A stretch of 34,216 nucleotides of DNA from Lachnospiraceae bacterium (GCA_024684355.1 JAIKXA010000086.1:1-34216), one strand, 5' to 3'. Shown: positions 23,906 to 32,533, counted from the stretch's first letter. The notes: generated from the letters alone by a model not told the origin. Numbers and translations: made by a program.

Positions 23906-24235
23906 CAATGTGTCAATCGGGCGGTTTGTTTGACACATCAAAATTATGGAATGGCGCCCATCTTAATATCGCTTACAGACATAAATATAGGGCTCGTTAC
24001 GGGTAGTTCCCGAAGCGAATTGTCTAACGGCACGAGGTGGCAGTCGCAACGCGACTGACGGAGTCCTCATGCCACGGCTCCGTTTTGCGAAGCAAAATGG
24101 AGTACCCCAAGATATAGTAAGGGCTCTGTTCGGGATGCTGCCCGGACAGAGCCTTTTTATAGTGTTCAATTGCGATATTTTGATGGGCGCCCCTTTGTAA
24201 AGTGTGTCAAACAGAACCGTCACATTGACACATTG
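23906..24235. mobile_element. MITE-like element with inverted arms of about 65 bp
   Basis: The left arm 23906-23972 matches the reverse complement of 24172-24235. Identical blocks in order are CAATGTGTCAAT, GTTTGACACA and GGCGCCCATC, then ATATCGC; I estimate 75-80 percent overall. Each arm also folds on itself through TGTGTCAA/TTGACACA. The interior (23973-24171) has no gene: it holds CAGTCGC-AAC-GCGACTG (24041-24057), CTCCGTTTTGC-GAA-complement with one G:T (24078-24102) and a terminator hairpin. No target-site duplication is evident. With the repeat at 23861-23905 it fills the 390-bp gap between mraY and cotH. Confidence 0.6.
24122..24158 (+). terminator. Rho-independent terminator inside the MITE-like element
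   Basis: GGCTCTGTTCGGG (24122-24134), 6-nt loop, CCCGGACAGAGCC (24141-24153), one G:T pair, then TTTTT. It can end mraY transcription about 270 nt after the stop codon. Confidence 0.75.
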
Positions 24236-24238
24236 AAA

Positions 24239-26143
24239 CTATTCGAGTTCAGGGAGAAGGTCGTCCATGTAGCGTACTACATAGCCGGCACGCTTCTCTG
24301 CGAAGGTGTATATCTGCTGCTCGTAAGCTGCATAATTCTGAGGCTGTGCCCAGATGTTCCAGTTGCCCTTGCGGTTAAGGTTCTGCAGGTGCTCATAGAA
24401 GTATGCAAACTCAGTCTTACGCTCCTCATGAAGCTTCTCGTATTCTTCCTTGATGGCCTGCTCACTCTGTGCGCCGTTGATGTATTCCATCGTCTTGGCT
24501 CTAAAGTAAGCTCTGCAGTCCTTACGCTCCATAAGCTTTGTAAACAGAGGCGAATACCTGTCGTCATCCTCATCCATGACAACCTTTAAAGTATTGTAAC
24601 TCTCGTTTGCCCTAGCCTGATCGTAGATATCGTAGGTATAGTCCATATCGTGAGGCAGGAATCTCCATCTGCCGTCATACACGCCGGTACCTGCGCTCTC
24701 ACCCTCGGCGGGTACGTACTTAAAGCACTTGAAATTGTTGTTGGGCCAGTCCCAGTTGTTCAAAGCGATATTCCATGCAAAGAAGTCAAGATAGCTCTCA
24801 ACATCCATGAAATCGCATAACTTCTTATATGTAGCATCGTTTGTAAGGTCCGATGTCGAGAAAGTCTTGTACTTATTGTTATAATCGTCAACAAAGCTCT
24901 GGATATCCTCGTCGGCACTCTTTTCCTGATCGGTACCCTCGGCTACTATAAACTCGCCGTCGGCATCTCCGAAACGCTCTTTGAAGTACTTATCGCAGTA
25001 ATTCTCATGCAGCCAGAAAAGTGCATAATATTCGCCGTTAAGGTAGCATACGCAGGGGATAACCTCTTCGTATGTGATAAAGCCCGCTCTCTTGCAAAGC
25101 CTCTGGCTTATCTCATCCCTTATAAATGCGAACTGGTAATCGTTACCTCCGTTACGGAGTACCAGCTTATCGTACTTGGTGATGATCGGGTTCTCACCCT
25201 CCTCAAGCTCATAGAGCTTCGGAGTATTGAACTCGCTGAACTTGAAATTCTTATGCTCCTCATCGTAGGACTTACGTGAGTAAAGCTTAAATGACTTTAT
25301 GTCATAATTTCTCGAGTAACCGCCGTATACTCTTACCCCGCCGAACTGTGCGAATATCGGAGTACCGTCAGCCTTGAAAGCCTCGATGTATACCATTCTC
25401 TCGGATTCACGGCCCCGCTCGAAAGCGTTGTTCTTGTACATGATGCCGTTAGGTCCGTTATAGAGTTCATCGGGATCACCGCTTATAAAGATAACGGTGG
25501 TTGAAAATCTGCTGTCAATGTTTGAGCCGACCAAGAAAGTTCTGGCTGCAACCTGTGACATATTCCAGTCATCATCTATTACCGCTGCGCGGAATACATA
25601 AGCTTCAGGGAAGTTTCCGCCCCTCTTTTCAAAAACAAGAGGCTCTGTATATGTTGCCGAATAAACCGTAGGCTCGGTACCGTCAAGTGTGTAGTAAACT
25701 ACAGCACCCTCGGGAGCGTTGATAGTAAGTCTGACCTTTTCATTATAGAAACAGTTAACCTGCTCAAACTTGCATGTACCGTCATCCTTAAACTTTAACT
25801 CTACTTCTCTAAATCCGTCCACAAGCTCGGGCTTCTTATTCTGCTCGGGTGCCAGAGAGCTTATACTCTCGGTGGAAGGAGCAGGAGTAACCTTTGCAGG
25901 TGTATTTGTTACCGCAGGCCTGCCGGGATTCTGCTTGTCCGGGTCATTCTTTCCGGGTTCGGTGCCCGTAGGTTCTACACCTGTAGGCTCACCTGTGGGA
26001 TCGGTGGTCTCCGTACCGGTTACGGCAGGTGTACCTGCTTCCCCGTTACCTCCATCGGTCACTTTCCCGCATGCGGTAAGTACCAGTGCCAAAACACATA
26101 ACACCGGCACCAACAATCTAAACTTACTTACTTTCTTTTTCAC
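24239..26143 (-). CDS. CotH-kinase-family surface lipoprotein
   Basis: The protein has 634 residues. A lipoprotein signal ends in LTAC (Cys25), so it should be anchored to the outer face of the membrane. A Thr/Pro/Gly/Glu linker (about 30-95) precedes a chitobiase-C-terminal-like beta module (about 120-200, VVYYTLDGTEPTVYSATYTE). The CotH kinase fold follows, with YGGYSRNYDIKSFKLYSRKS, LRNGGNDYQFAFIRDEISQR, CYLNGEYYALFWLHENYCDK, NNWDWPNNNFKCFKY and RWRFLPHDMDYTYD; the last two hold the Asn and Asp expected for metal/ATP binding. CotH kinases phosphorylate secreted proteins in Bacillus spores; many Clostridia have extracellular versions of unknown target. The start is GTG at 26143, with a G-run 6 nt upstream and the hflX stop 14 nt upstream. 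The MITE-like element ends 3 nt from its stop. Confidence 0.88.
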   Translation of the reverse strand: MKKKVSKFRLLVPVLCVLALVLTACGKVTDGGNGEAGTPAVTGTETTDPTGEPTGVEPTGTEPGKNDPDKQNPGRPAVTNTPAKVTPAPSTESISSLAPEQNKKPELVDGFREVELKFKDDGTCKFEQVNCFYNEKVRLTINAPEGAVVYYTLDGTEPTVYSATYTEPLVFEKRGGNFPEAYVFRAAVIDDDWNMSQVAARTFLVGSNIDSRFSTTVIFISGDPDELYNGPNGIMYKNNAFERGRESERMVYIEAFKADGTPIFAQFGGVRVYGGYSRNYDIKSFKLYSRKSYDEEHKNFKFSEFNTPKLYELEEGENPIITKYDKLVLRNGGNDYQFAFIRDEISQRLCKRAGFITYEEVIPCVCYLNGEYYALFWLHENYCDKYFKERFGDADGEFIVAEGTDQEKSADEDIQSFVDDYNNKYKTFSTSDLTNDATYKKLCDFMDVESYLDFFAWNIALNNWDWPNNNFKCFKYVPAEGESAGTGVYDGRWRFLPHDMDYTYDIYDQARANESYNTLKVVMDEDDDRYSPLFTKLMERKDCRAYFRAKTMEYINGAQSEQAIKEEYEKLHEERKTEFAYFYEHLQNLNRKGNWNIWAQPQNYAAYEQQIYTFAEKRAGYVVRYMDDLLPELE

Positions 26144-26157
26144 TTCAAACCCCCATG

Positions 26158-27417
26158 TTACTTGTCTATATACTTTTTGATCCTTCCGTAAAGTTCTTTC
26201 GAAACATAAGCCTTAACGCCTATCCCTTCAGGAAGGTATTTTTCTTCCAATAACGTACCGTCTTTTCTGATCTGCGTGATAATACCCGCATCCTTATAAT
26301 CTATAACGGCTTCTATGCTGACCTTGCTCTCAAGCAGTATCTTTTCCAGAGTGCTCAAGAAAACATCCAGACCCTCACCCGTAGCCGCAGAAACCTTCAT
26401 TGACTTCTCGCAGTTAAGGTCCTTAAGTACCACGTCACCGGCTATATCCGACTTGTTAAACAGCGTGATGACCGGCTTATCCTTTACACCGAGCTTTTTC
26501 AAAGTCTCATACACCACATACATATGCTCGGCAGCTTCCGGATTTGATGCATCAACCACATGGACTATGATGTCCGCATAGCAGGCCTCTTCCAGTGTGG
26601 ACTTAAATGCCTCTATCAGGTTATGCGGCAGCTTTCTGATAAAACCTACCGTATCGGTAAGCAGTATCTCCTGCCCGCTTTCCATCTTTAAAACTCTGGT
26701 CGTGGGATCAAGTGTCGCAAAAAGCATATCCGCCGTGAGGATATCCGCACCTGTAAGCCTGTTAAGAAGCGTGGACTTACCCGCATTGGTATAGCCTACT
26801 ATGGCTGCCACGGGTACACCGCTCTTCATACGCTTAACCCTGTTTGTACTTCTGTTCTGCTCTATAGCCTCAAGCTCACTGCCGAGACGACTGATCCTGT
26901 CTCGTATGAGACGCCTGTCCATCTCGAGCTTTTTCTCACCGGGACCTCTCATGCCTATGCCGTATGAAACTCTCGACATCGAGCTTCTCATACCGACCAG
27001 TCTCGCCACCCTGTACTTAAGCTGTGCCATCTCTACCTGAAGCTTGCCTTCAGCGGTAGTCGCATGCTTTGCGAAAATATCAAGGATCAGCATGGTCCTG
27101 TCCATAACCTTGGTCTGAAGCTCAGCTTCAAGGTTACGCATCTGTGCGGGCGAAAGCTCGTCATCGCAGATGATGCCTGTAGCTTTGGTCTCAGCAATAA
27201 GGTCTTTTAACTCATCTATCTTGCCCTTACCTATATAGGAGCCAGCCTGTGGTCTTTCCCTTTTCTGTATCAGGCGTCCGACTGTAAGAGCTCCGGCCGT
27301 ATCAGCCAGCTCTTTAAGCTCATCGACCGATTCCTCGGTATCGTCATCGCTGTCAAGCTGTACAGCCACAAGGATAACACGTTCCTGTTCTTCTTTTATA
27401 TCGATAAGCTCCTGCAT
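26158..27417 (-). CDS. hflX: Ribosome-associated GTPase HflX
   Basis: The protein has 419 residues. The N-terminal HflX domain (LKELADTAGALTVGRLIQKR and GSYIGKGKIDELKDLI) and the coiled segment (KLEMDRRLIRDRISRLGSEL) precede the G domain: G1 GYTNAGKST near residue 207, G2 LFATLDPTTR, G3 DTVGFI and G4 NKSD. HflX splits stalled or heat-damaged 70S ribosomes and acts in stress recovery. The C-terminal part (about 360-419) is the short domain found in many bacterial members. GGAGGTGG lies 6 nt before the ATG, and a promoter with 17-nt spacing lies at 27477-27505. It is the first gene of a probable operon with the CotH lipoprotein, an unusual partner. Confidence 0.95.
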   Translation of the reverse strand: MQELIDIKEEQERVILVAVQLDSDDDTEESVDELKELADTAGALTVGRLIQKRERPQAGSYIGKGKIDELKDLIAETKATGIICDDELSPAQMRNLEAELQTKVMDRTMLILDIFAKHATTAEGKLQVEMAQLKYRVARLVGMRSSMSRVSYGIGMRGPGEKKLEMDRRLIRDRISRLGSELEAIEQNRSTNRVKRMKSGVPVAAIVGYTNAGKSTLLNRLTGADILTADMLFATLDPTTRVLKMESGQEILLTDTVGFIRKLPHNLIEAFKSTLEEACYADIIVHVVDASNPEAAEHMYVVYETLKKLGVKDKPVITLFNKSDIAGDVVLKDLNCEKSMKVSAATGEGLDVFLSTLEKILLESKVSIEAVIDYKDAGIITQIRKDGTLLEEKYLPEGIGVKAYVSKELYGRIKKYIDK

Positions 27418-27476
27418 CAGTTACCACCTCCGGGAAAGAGCAAAACAAAAAACAACATCCCAAAATAACCCTAACG

Positions 27477-27505
27477 ATTCTAACACATACTTTTAATATA
27501 ATCAA
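27477..27505 (-). promoter_or_regulatory. sigma-A promoter of hflX-cotH
   Basis: Minus strand TTGATT, 17-nt spacer, TAGAAT; predicted start near 27470, leader about 50 nt. Confidence 0.65.
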
Positions 27506-27543
27506 TAAAAATAGAATGGATTTATTATCAATTATTGCTTTTC

Positions 27544-27572
27544 TTGACATAAGGAAAGGGAAATGGTAGAAT
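27544..27572 (+). promoter_or_regulatory. sigma-A promoter of the DUF5688 gene
   Basis: TTGACA, 17-nt spacer, TAGAAT; predicted start near 27579. GTGTGTAAA is repeated directly just downstream (27580-27600). Confidence 0.8.
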
Positions 27573-27623
27573 AAATCCGTGTGTAAAACTGTGTGTAAAT
27601 ATTTGTTTTTCTATTAGCAAGTG

Positions 27624-27641
27624 CCTCCTTACCAAAGGAGG
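27624..27641 (+). promoter_or_regulatory. Hairpin sequestering the Shine-Dalgarno site of the DUF5688 gene
   Basis: CCTCCTT (27624-27630), loop ACCA, AAGGAGG (27635-27641), 4 nt before the ATG at 27646. The 7-bp stem pairs the whole ribosome-binding site, so translation may depend on opening this hairpin. Confidence 0.7.
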
Positions 27642-27645
27642 GAAA

Positions 27646-28539
27646 ATGAGTTACAACGAATTTACAGAAGTCTTAAAACAGCAGGTATCAGATACGCTAG
27701 GTCCCGGTTTCGCTGTCACTTCCCGCAACGTGATAAAAAACAATTCGGTAGAATACGTCTGCCTTGTCATAAATAAAGAAGGCTCCATGATCGCCCCCGG
27801 CATCTATCTTAACGGCTTTTATCTTGAGCATCTTAATGGAAAAAGCATGGAAGAGATAGCCTTAAACATCGTAGACATCTACAATCAGCACGGCGATTTC
27901 GGAAAAGACGGCCTGTGTGAACTGATACATACGGAAAATGCCATAAGCCGCATAGTGGTAAGGCTCGTAAACTATGAAAAAAACATCGAGCGGCTGAATG
28001 CATGTCCCCACGAAAGAGTACAGGACCTGGCAGTCACCTATCACTATCTTTTATCGAACGTAAAAGACGGCCTGGCATCCATCAGGATCGACGACGAAAA
28101 CTGCAGTTTCTTTGGCGTCAGCCCGGAAGAAATGAAAAAGCATGCCTTGGAAAACACCGAGAAATTCTTTGCACCGGATTTTGTCCGGCTCGATGACATG
28201 CTCTCAAAGCTTTCCGGAGTCCCGCTCCCGCCATTCGAGAGCACCCCGCTCTATGTACTATCCAATAAGGACAGGTATTACGGTGCCACAAGTCTTTTGT
28301 ATAACAAAATACTGGAAAGAATACAGCAGACCTTAGGTACAGGTTTCTATATTCTTCCCAGTTCGGTTAATGAAGTATTGATCCTTCCGGACGGTTCCGG
28401 AATGGATGAAGAATTCTTAAGCGATATGGTACGTTCCGTAAACCGTGAACAGGTGCCCGATACGGATGTACTTTCCGACAGGATATACCATTATCCCGAG
28501 GACAGCTTTACTCTGCCGGAGCAGGTTCTTCCGGAGTAG
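27646..28539 (+). CDS. DUF5688 family protein
   Basis: The protein has 297 residues. It begins MSYNEFTEVLKQQVSDTLGP, with APGIYLNGFYLEHLNGKSME near residue 50. The most characteristic part is near the C-terminus: PLYVLSNKDRYYGATSLLYN, GTGFYILPSSVNEVLILPDG and SDRIYHY. I recognise these as DUF5688, a family of cytoplasmic proteins largely confined to Lachnospiraceae and often present in many copies per genome. No function is known; there is no membrane segment or metal motif. The very strong AGGAGGG site is folded into a hairpin (27624-27641). Its last 32 bp overlap the end of the convergent gene at 28508, and no terminator lies between them. Confidence 0.85.
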   Translation: MSYNEFTEVLKQQVSDTLGPGFAVTSRNVIKNNSVEYVCLVINKEGSMIAPGIYLNGFYLEHLNGKSMEEIALNIVDIYNQHGDFGKDGLCELIHTENAISRIVVRLVNYEKNIERLNACPHERVQDLAVTYHYLLSNVKDGLASIRIDDENCSFFGVSPEEMKKHALENTEKFFAPDFVRLDDMLSKLSGVPLPPFESTPLYVLSNKDRYYGATSLLYNKILERIQQTLGTGFYILPSSVNEVLILPDGSGMDEEFLSDMVRSVNREQVPDTDVLSDRIYHYPEDSFTLPEQVLPE

Positions 28540-29290
28540 GAGTACCTTCAGGCTCCTCATCATCGGTACCTGCAGCATTGATGAGCTTTTGCCAGAACTC
28601 ATATACTGCTGGATCTTCCTGTGCGGCCTTAGCTATCTCCTGCATCGTGAAATCCTTAAGTTCTGCCACATCCTCATCATTATCAAGCTCATTCAGCAAA
28701 GCCTGTGTTACTTCATCGGTGATAACGCCGGAGAAGATCATGGGCTTTCCGTCTTTATAGACAATGTAGAATGACTCCATCGAAGCAATGGGTGTTTCAA
28801 TGGTGGAAACCAGCATGTTGAGGGTACAGTATACAACAAAATCAATCTCTCCGCCGCCGCGCTTGGTATAGCACTTAAGGTCGGTGTAGCCCTTAACATA
28901 CTCGCTCTGTGCATTGATGGTCTCGGTACTGATATATACCGGGTCGGTAACAAGGCTCTTCATCTTGTCGATGTCGGCTGCTGCCTTTGCATCAAAGAAC
29001 TCCTGGATCAGGTCATGTATGTCGGGGTAGATCTCATATCTTAAAGGGTTGTCGGCCGGCAGCGTAGGTACGGGCTCTTCGGTCGGCGTCACTTCCGTAG
29101 GTATGGGAGTGGGTGTATCTTCTGGAGTGGGCGTCACATTTTCAACGACATCCGCTACTCCTGTCTGATCAGAATCAGCCGGGATCACCACTACGGCACT
29201 CTTCGCCGGCTTTCCGGTAGAAAAAGTCAGCATGCCGATCATCATGATCCCCGTGAAAAAGATCACTATCATACGTTTATATACAGACAT
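28508..29290 (-). CDS. Exported protein with Thr/Pro linkers and a possible NTF2-like domain
   Basis: The protein has 260 residues. One N-terminal hydrophobic segment (about 7-25, MIVIFFTGIMMIGMLTF) is a signal peptide or anchor. A Thr/Pro/Glu linker (about 50-80) follows. The folded part (about 85-205) begins with a helix typical of NTF2/SnoaL-like folds (IHDLIQEFFDAKAAADIDKM) followed by beta-rich sequence (VYCTLNMLVSTIE, SFYIVYKDGKPMIFSG). The tail is again Glu/Pro/Thr-rich. I do not recognise a named family; such proteins are common in Lachnospiraceae secretomes. GGAGG lies 6 nt before the ATG, and a promoter lies at 29343-29371. The 3' end overlaps the DUF5688 gene by 32 bp on the other strand. 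Confidence 0.78.
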   Translation of the reverse strand: MSVYKRMIVIFFTGIMMIGMLTFSTGKPAKSAVVVIPADSDQTGVADVVENVTPTPEDTPTPIPTEVTPTEEPVPTLPADNPLRYEIYPDIHDLIQEFFDAKAAADIDKMKSLVTDPVYISTETINAQSEYVKGYTDLKCYTKRGGGEIDFVVYCTLNMLVSTIETPIASMESFYIVYKDGKPMIFSGVITDEVTQALLNELDNDEDVAELKDFTMQEIAKAAQEDPAVYEFWQKLINAAGTDDEEPEGTPTPEEPAPAE

Positions 29291-29342
29291 TTATATCCTC
29301 CAAAACCGATCATAAACGGGATCAACATTTTTATTAAAACGT

Positions 29343-29371
29343 ATTTTACCATAATGATAACTTTTTGGCAA
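29343..29371 (-). promoter_or_regulatory. sigma-A promoter of the exported-protein gene
   Basis: Minus strand TTGCCA, 17-nt spacer, TAAAAT. It directly follows the terminator of the kinase gene. Confidence 0.65.
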
Positions 29372-29409
29372 GAGAAAAGGAACCGGGCTCCAACACGGGG
29401 ACCGGTTCC
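29371..29409 (-). terminator. Rho-independent terminator of the histidine kinase gene
   Basis: GGAACCGG (29379-29386) pairs with CCGGTTCC (29402-29409), extended inward by CTCC/GGGG. It is followed on the minus strand by TTTTCTCTT. Confidence 0.8.
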
Positions 29410-29464
29410 GTATTTTACATATTATTTTTGCTAAGCTAAAAGGAATTGGATACTTTCAATTTTG

Positions 29465-32230
29465 TTATATCATCCTTTTACAGATATCTTCATACTCTAT
29501 TAAGAAGTTCTCCGCATCTCCGAATATGAACTCGGCATCACCATCTTTGGCTGCAAACTCATGCTTTTTCGCACGATCGCTCAAAGCCTTGAGACCCATG
29601 GTAGCCATGGTACTCTTGATGGTGTGTGCATCTATACCGTAAGCCTTGATATCCTTGGCCTCCAGGTTCTTTCTCATCCTCTCTGCTCTCACCGGTGCTT
29701 CCTTAGCCACATCCGCCATGATCTCAGCCAGTATCGCTTCCTCACCGCCGCAGTAACATAGAGCTGTGTTATAATCAAGTCCCGGTATGGCAGTAAGCTT
29801 TTTCTTTAGCTCTGACATCTGAGTGTCGCCGCGTTTTTCCGTCTCAGGCTCAGGCTCGGTATTCTTCTTTTCGTACACCTTGTCCTTAGGCAGCATGTTC
29901 ATTACCACCTGCTCTAACGCCTTAGAATCAAGAGGCTTGGCGAGGTAATCATCAAAACCCTCCGCCATATATTTCTGACGGCTGCCCGCCACAGCATTAG
30001 CTGTAAGCACCACAGCTTTTGTATCCTTGTTGAGTGAATCCTCGTCTTCTCTAATAAGATGCAGCGTCTCTATACCGTCCGGACTGGGCATCATATGATC
30101 CAGGATTATAAGATCGTATTTTTTCTCCTTACACATCTCGATAGCACGTGTACCCGAGCTTGCCAGATCCGGTTTTATACCTGTACGTTTCAGGAAAAGC
30201 TTGACTATGGTAAGGTTTGACTGGTTATCGTCAACCGCCAGTATCTTCGCATCGGGAGCCGTGAAATTGCAGGCTTCGGGAGCAGTATCGGCATCAGGTC
30301 TCTTCTCCATGAAATCGCTGCTTAAGATATCACTGCCCTGGTACTTAACAGGCAGCACCACCTTAAAGTCGGAGCCCACACCGTACTCGCTTTCCACATC
30401 TATGGTACCCTTCATCGAGTCGACTATACTCTTAACTATAGCCAGCCCGAGACCCGTACCCTCGATATTGACATTCGACTTAACATCGGCTCTGGTAAAT
30501 GCCATAAAGAGGTTATCCTGTTCCTCTTTCTTTATGCCCTTACCCGTATCCTTAACAGAGAGGATAAGCTCATATCCGTTCTCCGTGTAGCTGCCTCCGA
30601 GCAGCAATGTCACTATACCCCTGTCGGTATATTTAACGGCATTATTTATCAGGTTGACCAGTATCTGCCTGATCCTGAACTCATCGCTGATCACCTCGTT
30701 CGGTATATCGGCTGTCAGCTCAACCCTGAAATCAAGCTTCTTCTCATCCGCTCTTTCCTTAACCAGAGAAACCACATCATACAGCATCTCGGACATAAGG
30801 AAACGGCTCTCGATGATCTCCAGTTTTCCGGCCTCGATCTTTGAAAAATCAAGTACGTCATTGACCAGCATGAGCAGCATCTTTCCGGATGACTTAATTG
30901 CCCTCGAATACTCCCCTATCACCTTATCGTTGTTTTCACGGAGTATCATCTCATTCATGCCCAGTATGGAGTTAATGGGTGTCCTTATCTCATGCGACAT
31001 GCTGGCAAGGAATCTGGTCTTGGCCTCTGAAATATCTATCGCCTTCTGTCTTTCCTGGCTGATCTTTCTTAAGTCCTGTACCTGCTGGATTACGACAAAC
31101 ACAAGCAAAAATGCCAGACCTGCCACCATAGGGAATGAATCGTTTATATGCGTAGTAAGCAGCATCGTAAGCTCAATCAGGTCGCAGATAAGGAAAGCCA
31201 AGAATCCCGTAAACGTATATCTGTAATTCTGTATATTTCCTTTTACGGCATCATATACCAGTATAGCTATTGATACCACTGCCATAAGGCACATTATGAT
31301 GTTTTCAATATTTCGGATATCATAGAACGGTACCATACCCGTAAAATGCAGGATCGGCCAGAGCGTAGCGTTTATACTCGATGTCAGCATGATAAACGAC
31401 ATGCTCTTTTTAAATCTGCCCTGCTGTACGGAATTAAGATAAACAGCCGGTGCCAGAGGGATCATAAGACAGAACATATAGTTGAGCGATCCGTTTACAT
31501 AGTATGCTTCAAATACAAACGGGCAAAGATATGAATCAGTAATGAGCCACAGCGCCAGATCCATGATACCAAGTGCGCCGTACATCATGTAGATCTTCAT
31601 CTTGTACCAGAATCTCATGATGATACTTACGATGAAAACTACAAATGAGAATATCAGAATGATGGTTGCCAGTACAAACGAAAGACCGTTTTGCTTAAGC
31701 AGGTATATGAAAGCACCGGAACGTGTAGTAATAAAAGTTGTCGACACTATCTCGTCCGATGATACAGCATAAGGTCTTACCATTTTGATCTCGGCACCTG
31801 AATCGGCTGCCGATAAAGGTACCATCATATAAAACTTTTTAACGGAACCGCCCGGGATCTTGACATCCCGTTCTTCCACAAAATCTTTTCTTAATTCGCC
31901 GTTTATATATACCGCAACATCCTTACGGGTTACAAAGAACAGATACTCGTTGTCCTCAATATCATCCGGCAGCGTTGAAACAGCCGTGGCTCCCAACTCA
32001 TATCCTTTATCGGCTATATAAGAACGGCCGGTAACAAAAGTGTTGCCGTACCCGTCTGTAGCAGTCCAGTTTTCGATAAAACGGATGGATTCTTCATCCA
32101 AAGGTATAACCCTGTCTATCAGGCCGTAATAAATAAAAACAAGCGCAATAAAAGCATAAAGCACGCGCAGTACTATCTTTACCGTACGCGTACTCGCTCC
32201 TAAAAGCCCTTGTTTTCCATTACCGTCCAT
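29465..32230 (-). CDS. Membrane hybrid histidine kinase (7TM-type sensor, HisKA, HATPase, REC, HPt)
   Basis: The protein has 921 residues. TM1 (about 17-40) is followed by an extracellular beta-rich domain (about 45-185) and a block of about six or seven hydrophobic segments (about 190-385), as in 7TMR-DISM sensors. HisKA has FLASMSHEIRTPINSILGMN with the phospho-accepting His near 412. The ATPase domain has LVNLINNAVKYTD, DTGKGI and GTGLGLAIVKSI. The receiver domain has its Asp near 711 in LIILDHMM and AKPLD later. A C-terminal HPt domain has IDAHTIKSTM (His near 869). It is a complete internal phosphorelay, but no separate response regulator is adjacent. The start at 32230 has AGGAGGT 6 nt upstream; the promoter at 32294-32322 lies downstream of an alternative start at 32347 and excludes it. 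Confidence 0.93.
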   Translation of the reverse strand: MDGNGKQGLLGASTRTVKIVLRVLYAFIALVFIYYGLIDRVIPLDEESIRFIENWTATDGYGNTFVTGRSYIADKGYELGATAVSTLPDDIEDNEYLFFVTRKDVAVYINGELRKDFVEERDVKIPGGSVKKFYMMVPLSAADSGAEIKMVRPYAVSSDEIVSTTFITTRSGAFIYLLKQNGLSFVLATIILIFSFVVFIVSIIMRFWYKMKIYMMYGALGIMDLALWLITDSYLCPFVFEAYYVNGSLNYMFCLMIPLAPAVYLNSVQQGRFKKSMSFIMLTSSINATLWPILHFTGMVPFYDIRNIENIIMCLMAVVSIAILVYDAVKGNIQNYRYTFTGFLAFLICDLIELTMLLTTHINDSFPMVAGLAFLLVFVVIQQVQDLRKISQERQKAIDISEAKTRFLASMSHEIRTPINSILGMNEMILRENNDKVIGEYSRAIKSSGKMLLMLVNDVLDFSKIEAGKLEIIESRFLMSEMLYDVVSLVKERADEKKLDFRVELTADIPNEVISDEFRIRQILVNLINNAVKYTDRGIVTLLLGGSYTENGYELILSVKDTGKGIKKEEQDNLFMAFTRADVKSNVNIEGTGLGLAIVKSIVDSMKGTIDVESEYGVGSDFKVVLPVKYQGSDILSSDFMEKRPDADTAPEACNFTAPDAKILAVDDNQSNLTIVKLFLKRTGIKPDLASSGTRAIEMCKEKKYDLIILDHMMPSPDGIETLHLIREDEDSLNKDTKAVVLTANAVAGSRQKYMAEGFDDYLAKPLDSKALEQVVMNMLPKDKVYEKKNTEPEPETEKRGDTQMSELKKKLTAIPGLDYNTALCYCGGEEAILAEIMADVAKEAPVRAERMRKNLEAKDIKAYGIDAHTIKSTMATMGLKALSDRAKKHEFAAKDGDAEFIFGDAENFLIEYEDICKRMI

Positions 32231-32293
32231 TATTATACCTCCTTGCCTGCGGGACAAAAGTCCGGTGCCGGTGGAACCTTTTAAAGTGGCACT

Positions 32294-32322
32294 ATTATAG
32301 CAAAAAAAACGGAGGTTGACAA
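32294..32322 (-). promoter_or_regulatory. sigma-A promoter of the histidine kinase gene
   Basis: Minus strand TTGTCA, 17-nt spacer with a T-run, TATAAT. Start expected near 32287; leader about 57 nt. Confidence 0.75.
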
Positions 32323-32533
32323 CATGTTTTTGAAGGTAAATGTCCAACCCGAGAGTTTCCTATACGGACGGGGCGGCATATATTTCCTGCGCGCAGAATC
32401 ATCGGATTTTGCGAGGTCTTGAAATGGTATGCTGTACCTGCCAGCGTCAAACATGATAATTCTTGAATTATTGGGATAACATATTGTAACATACGAATAA
32501 GATTACGGAATTACTCAAACAAACAACTGTCAT
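32323..32533. other. Gene-free stretch, nothing recognised
   Basis: With the kinase promoter, this makes up a gap of about 300 bp. I see no open frame with a ribosome site, no RNA gene and no strong hairpin. Base composition becomes AT-richer towards 32500, where the accessory-looking part begins. Confidence 0.5.

Noticed and set aside
32347-32492. Small minus-strand open frame upstream of the histidine kinase, and a longer kinase start
   Set aside because: A good promoter at 32294-32322 lies downstream of both, and the ATG at 32230 has an ideal ribosome site.
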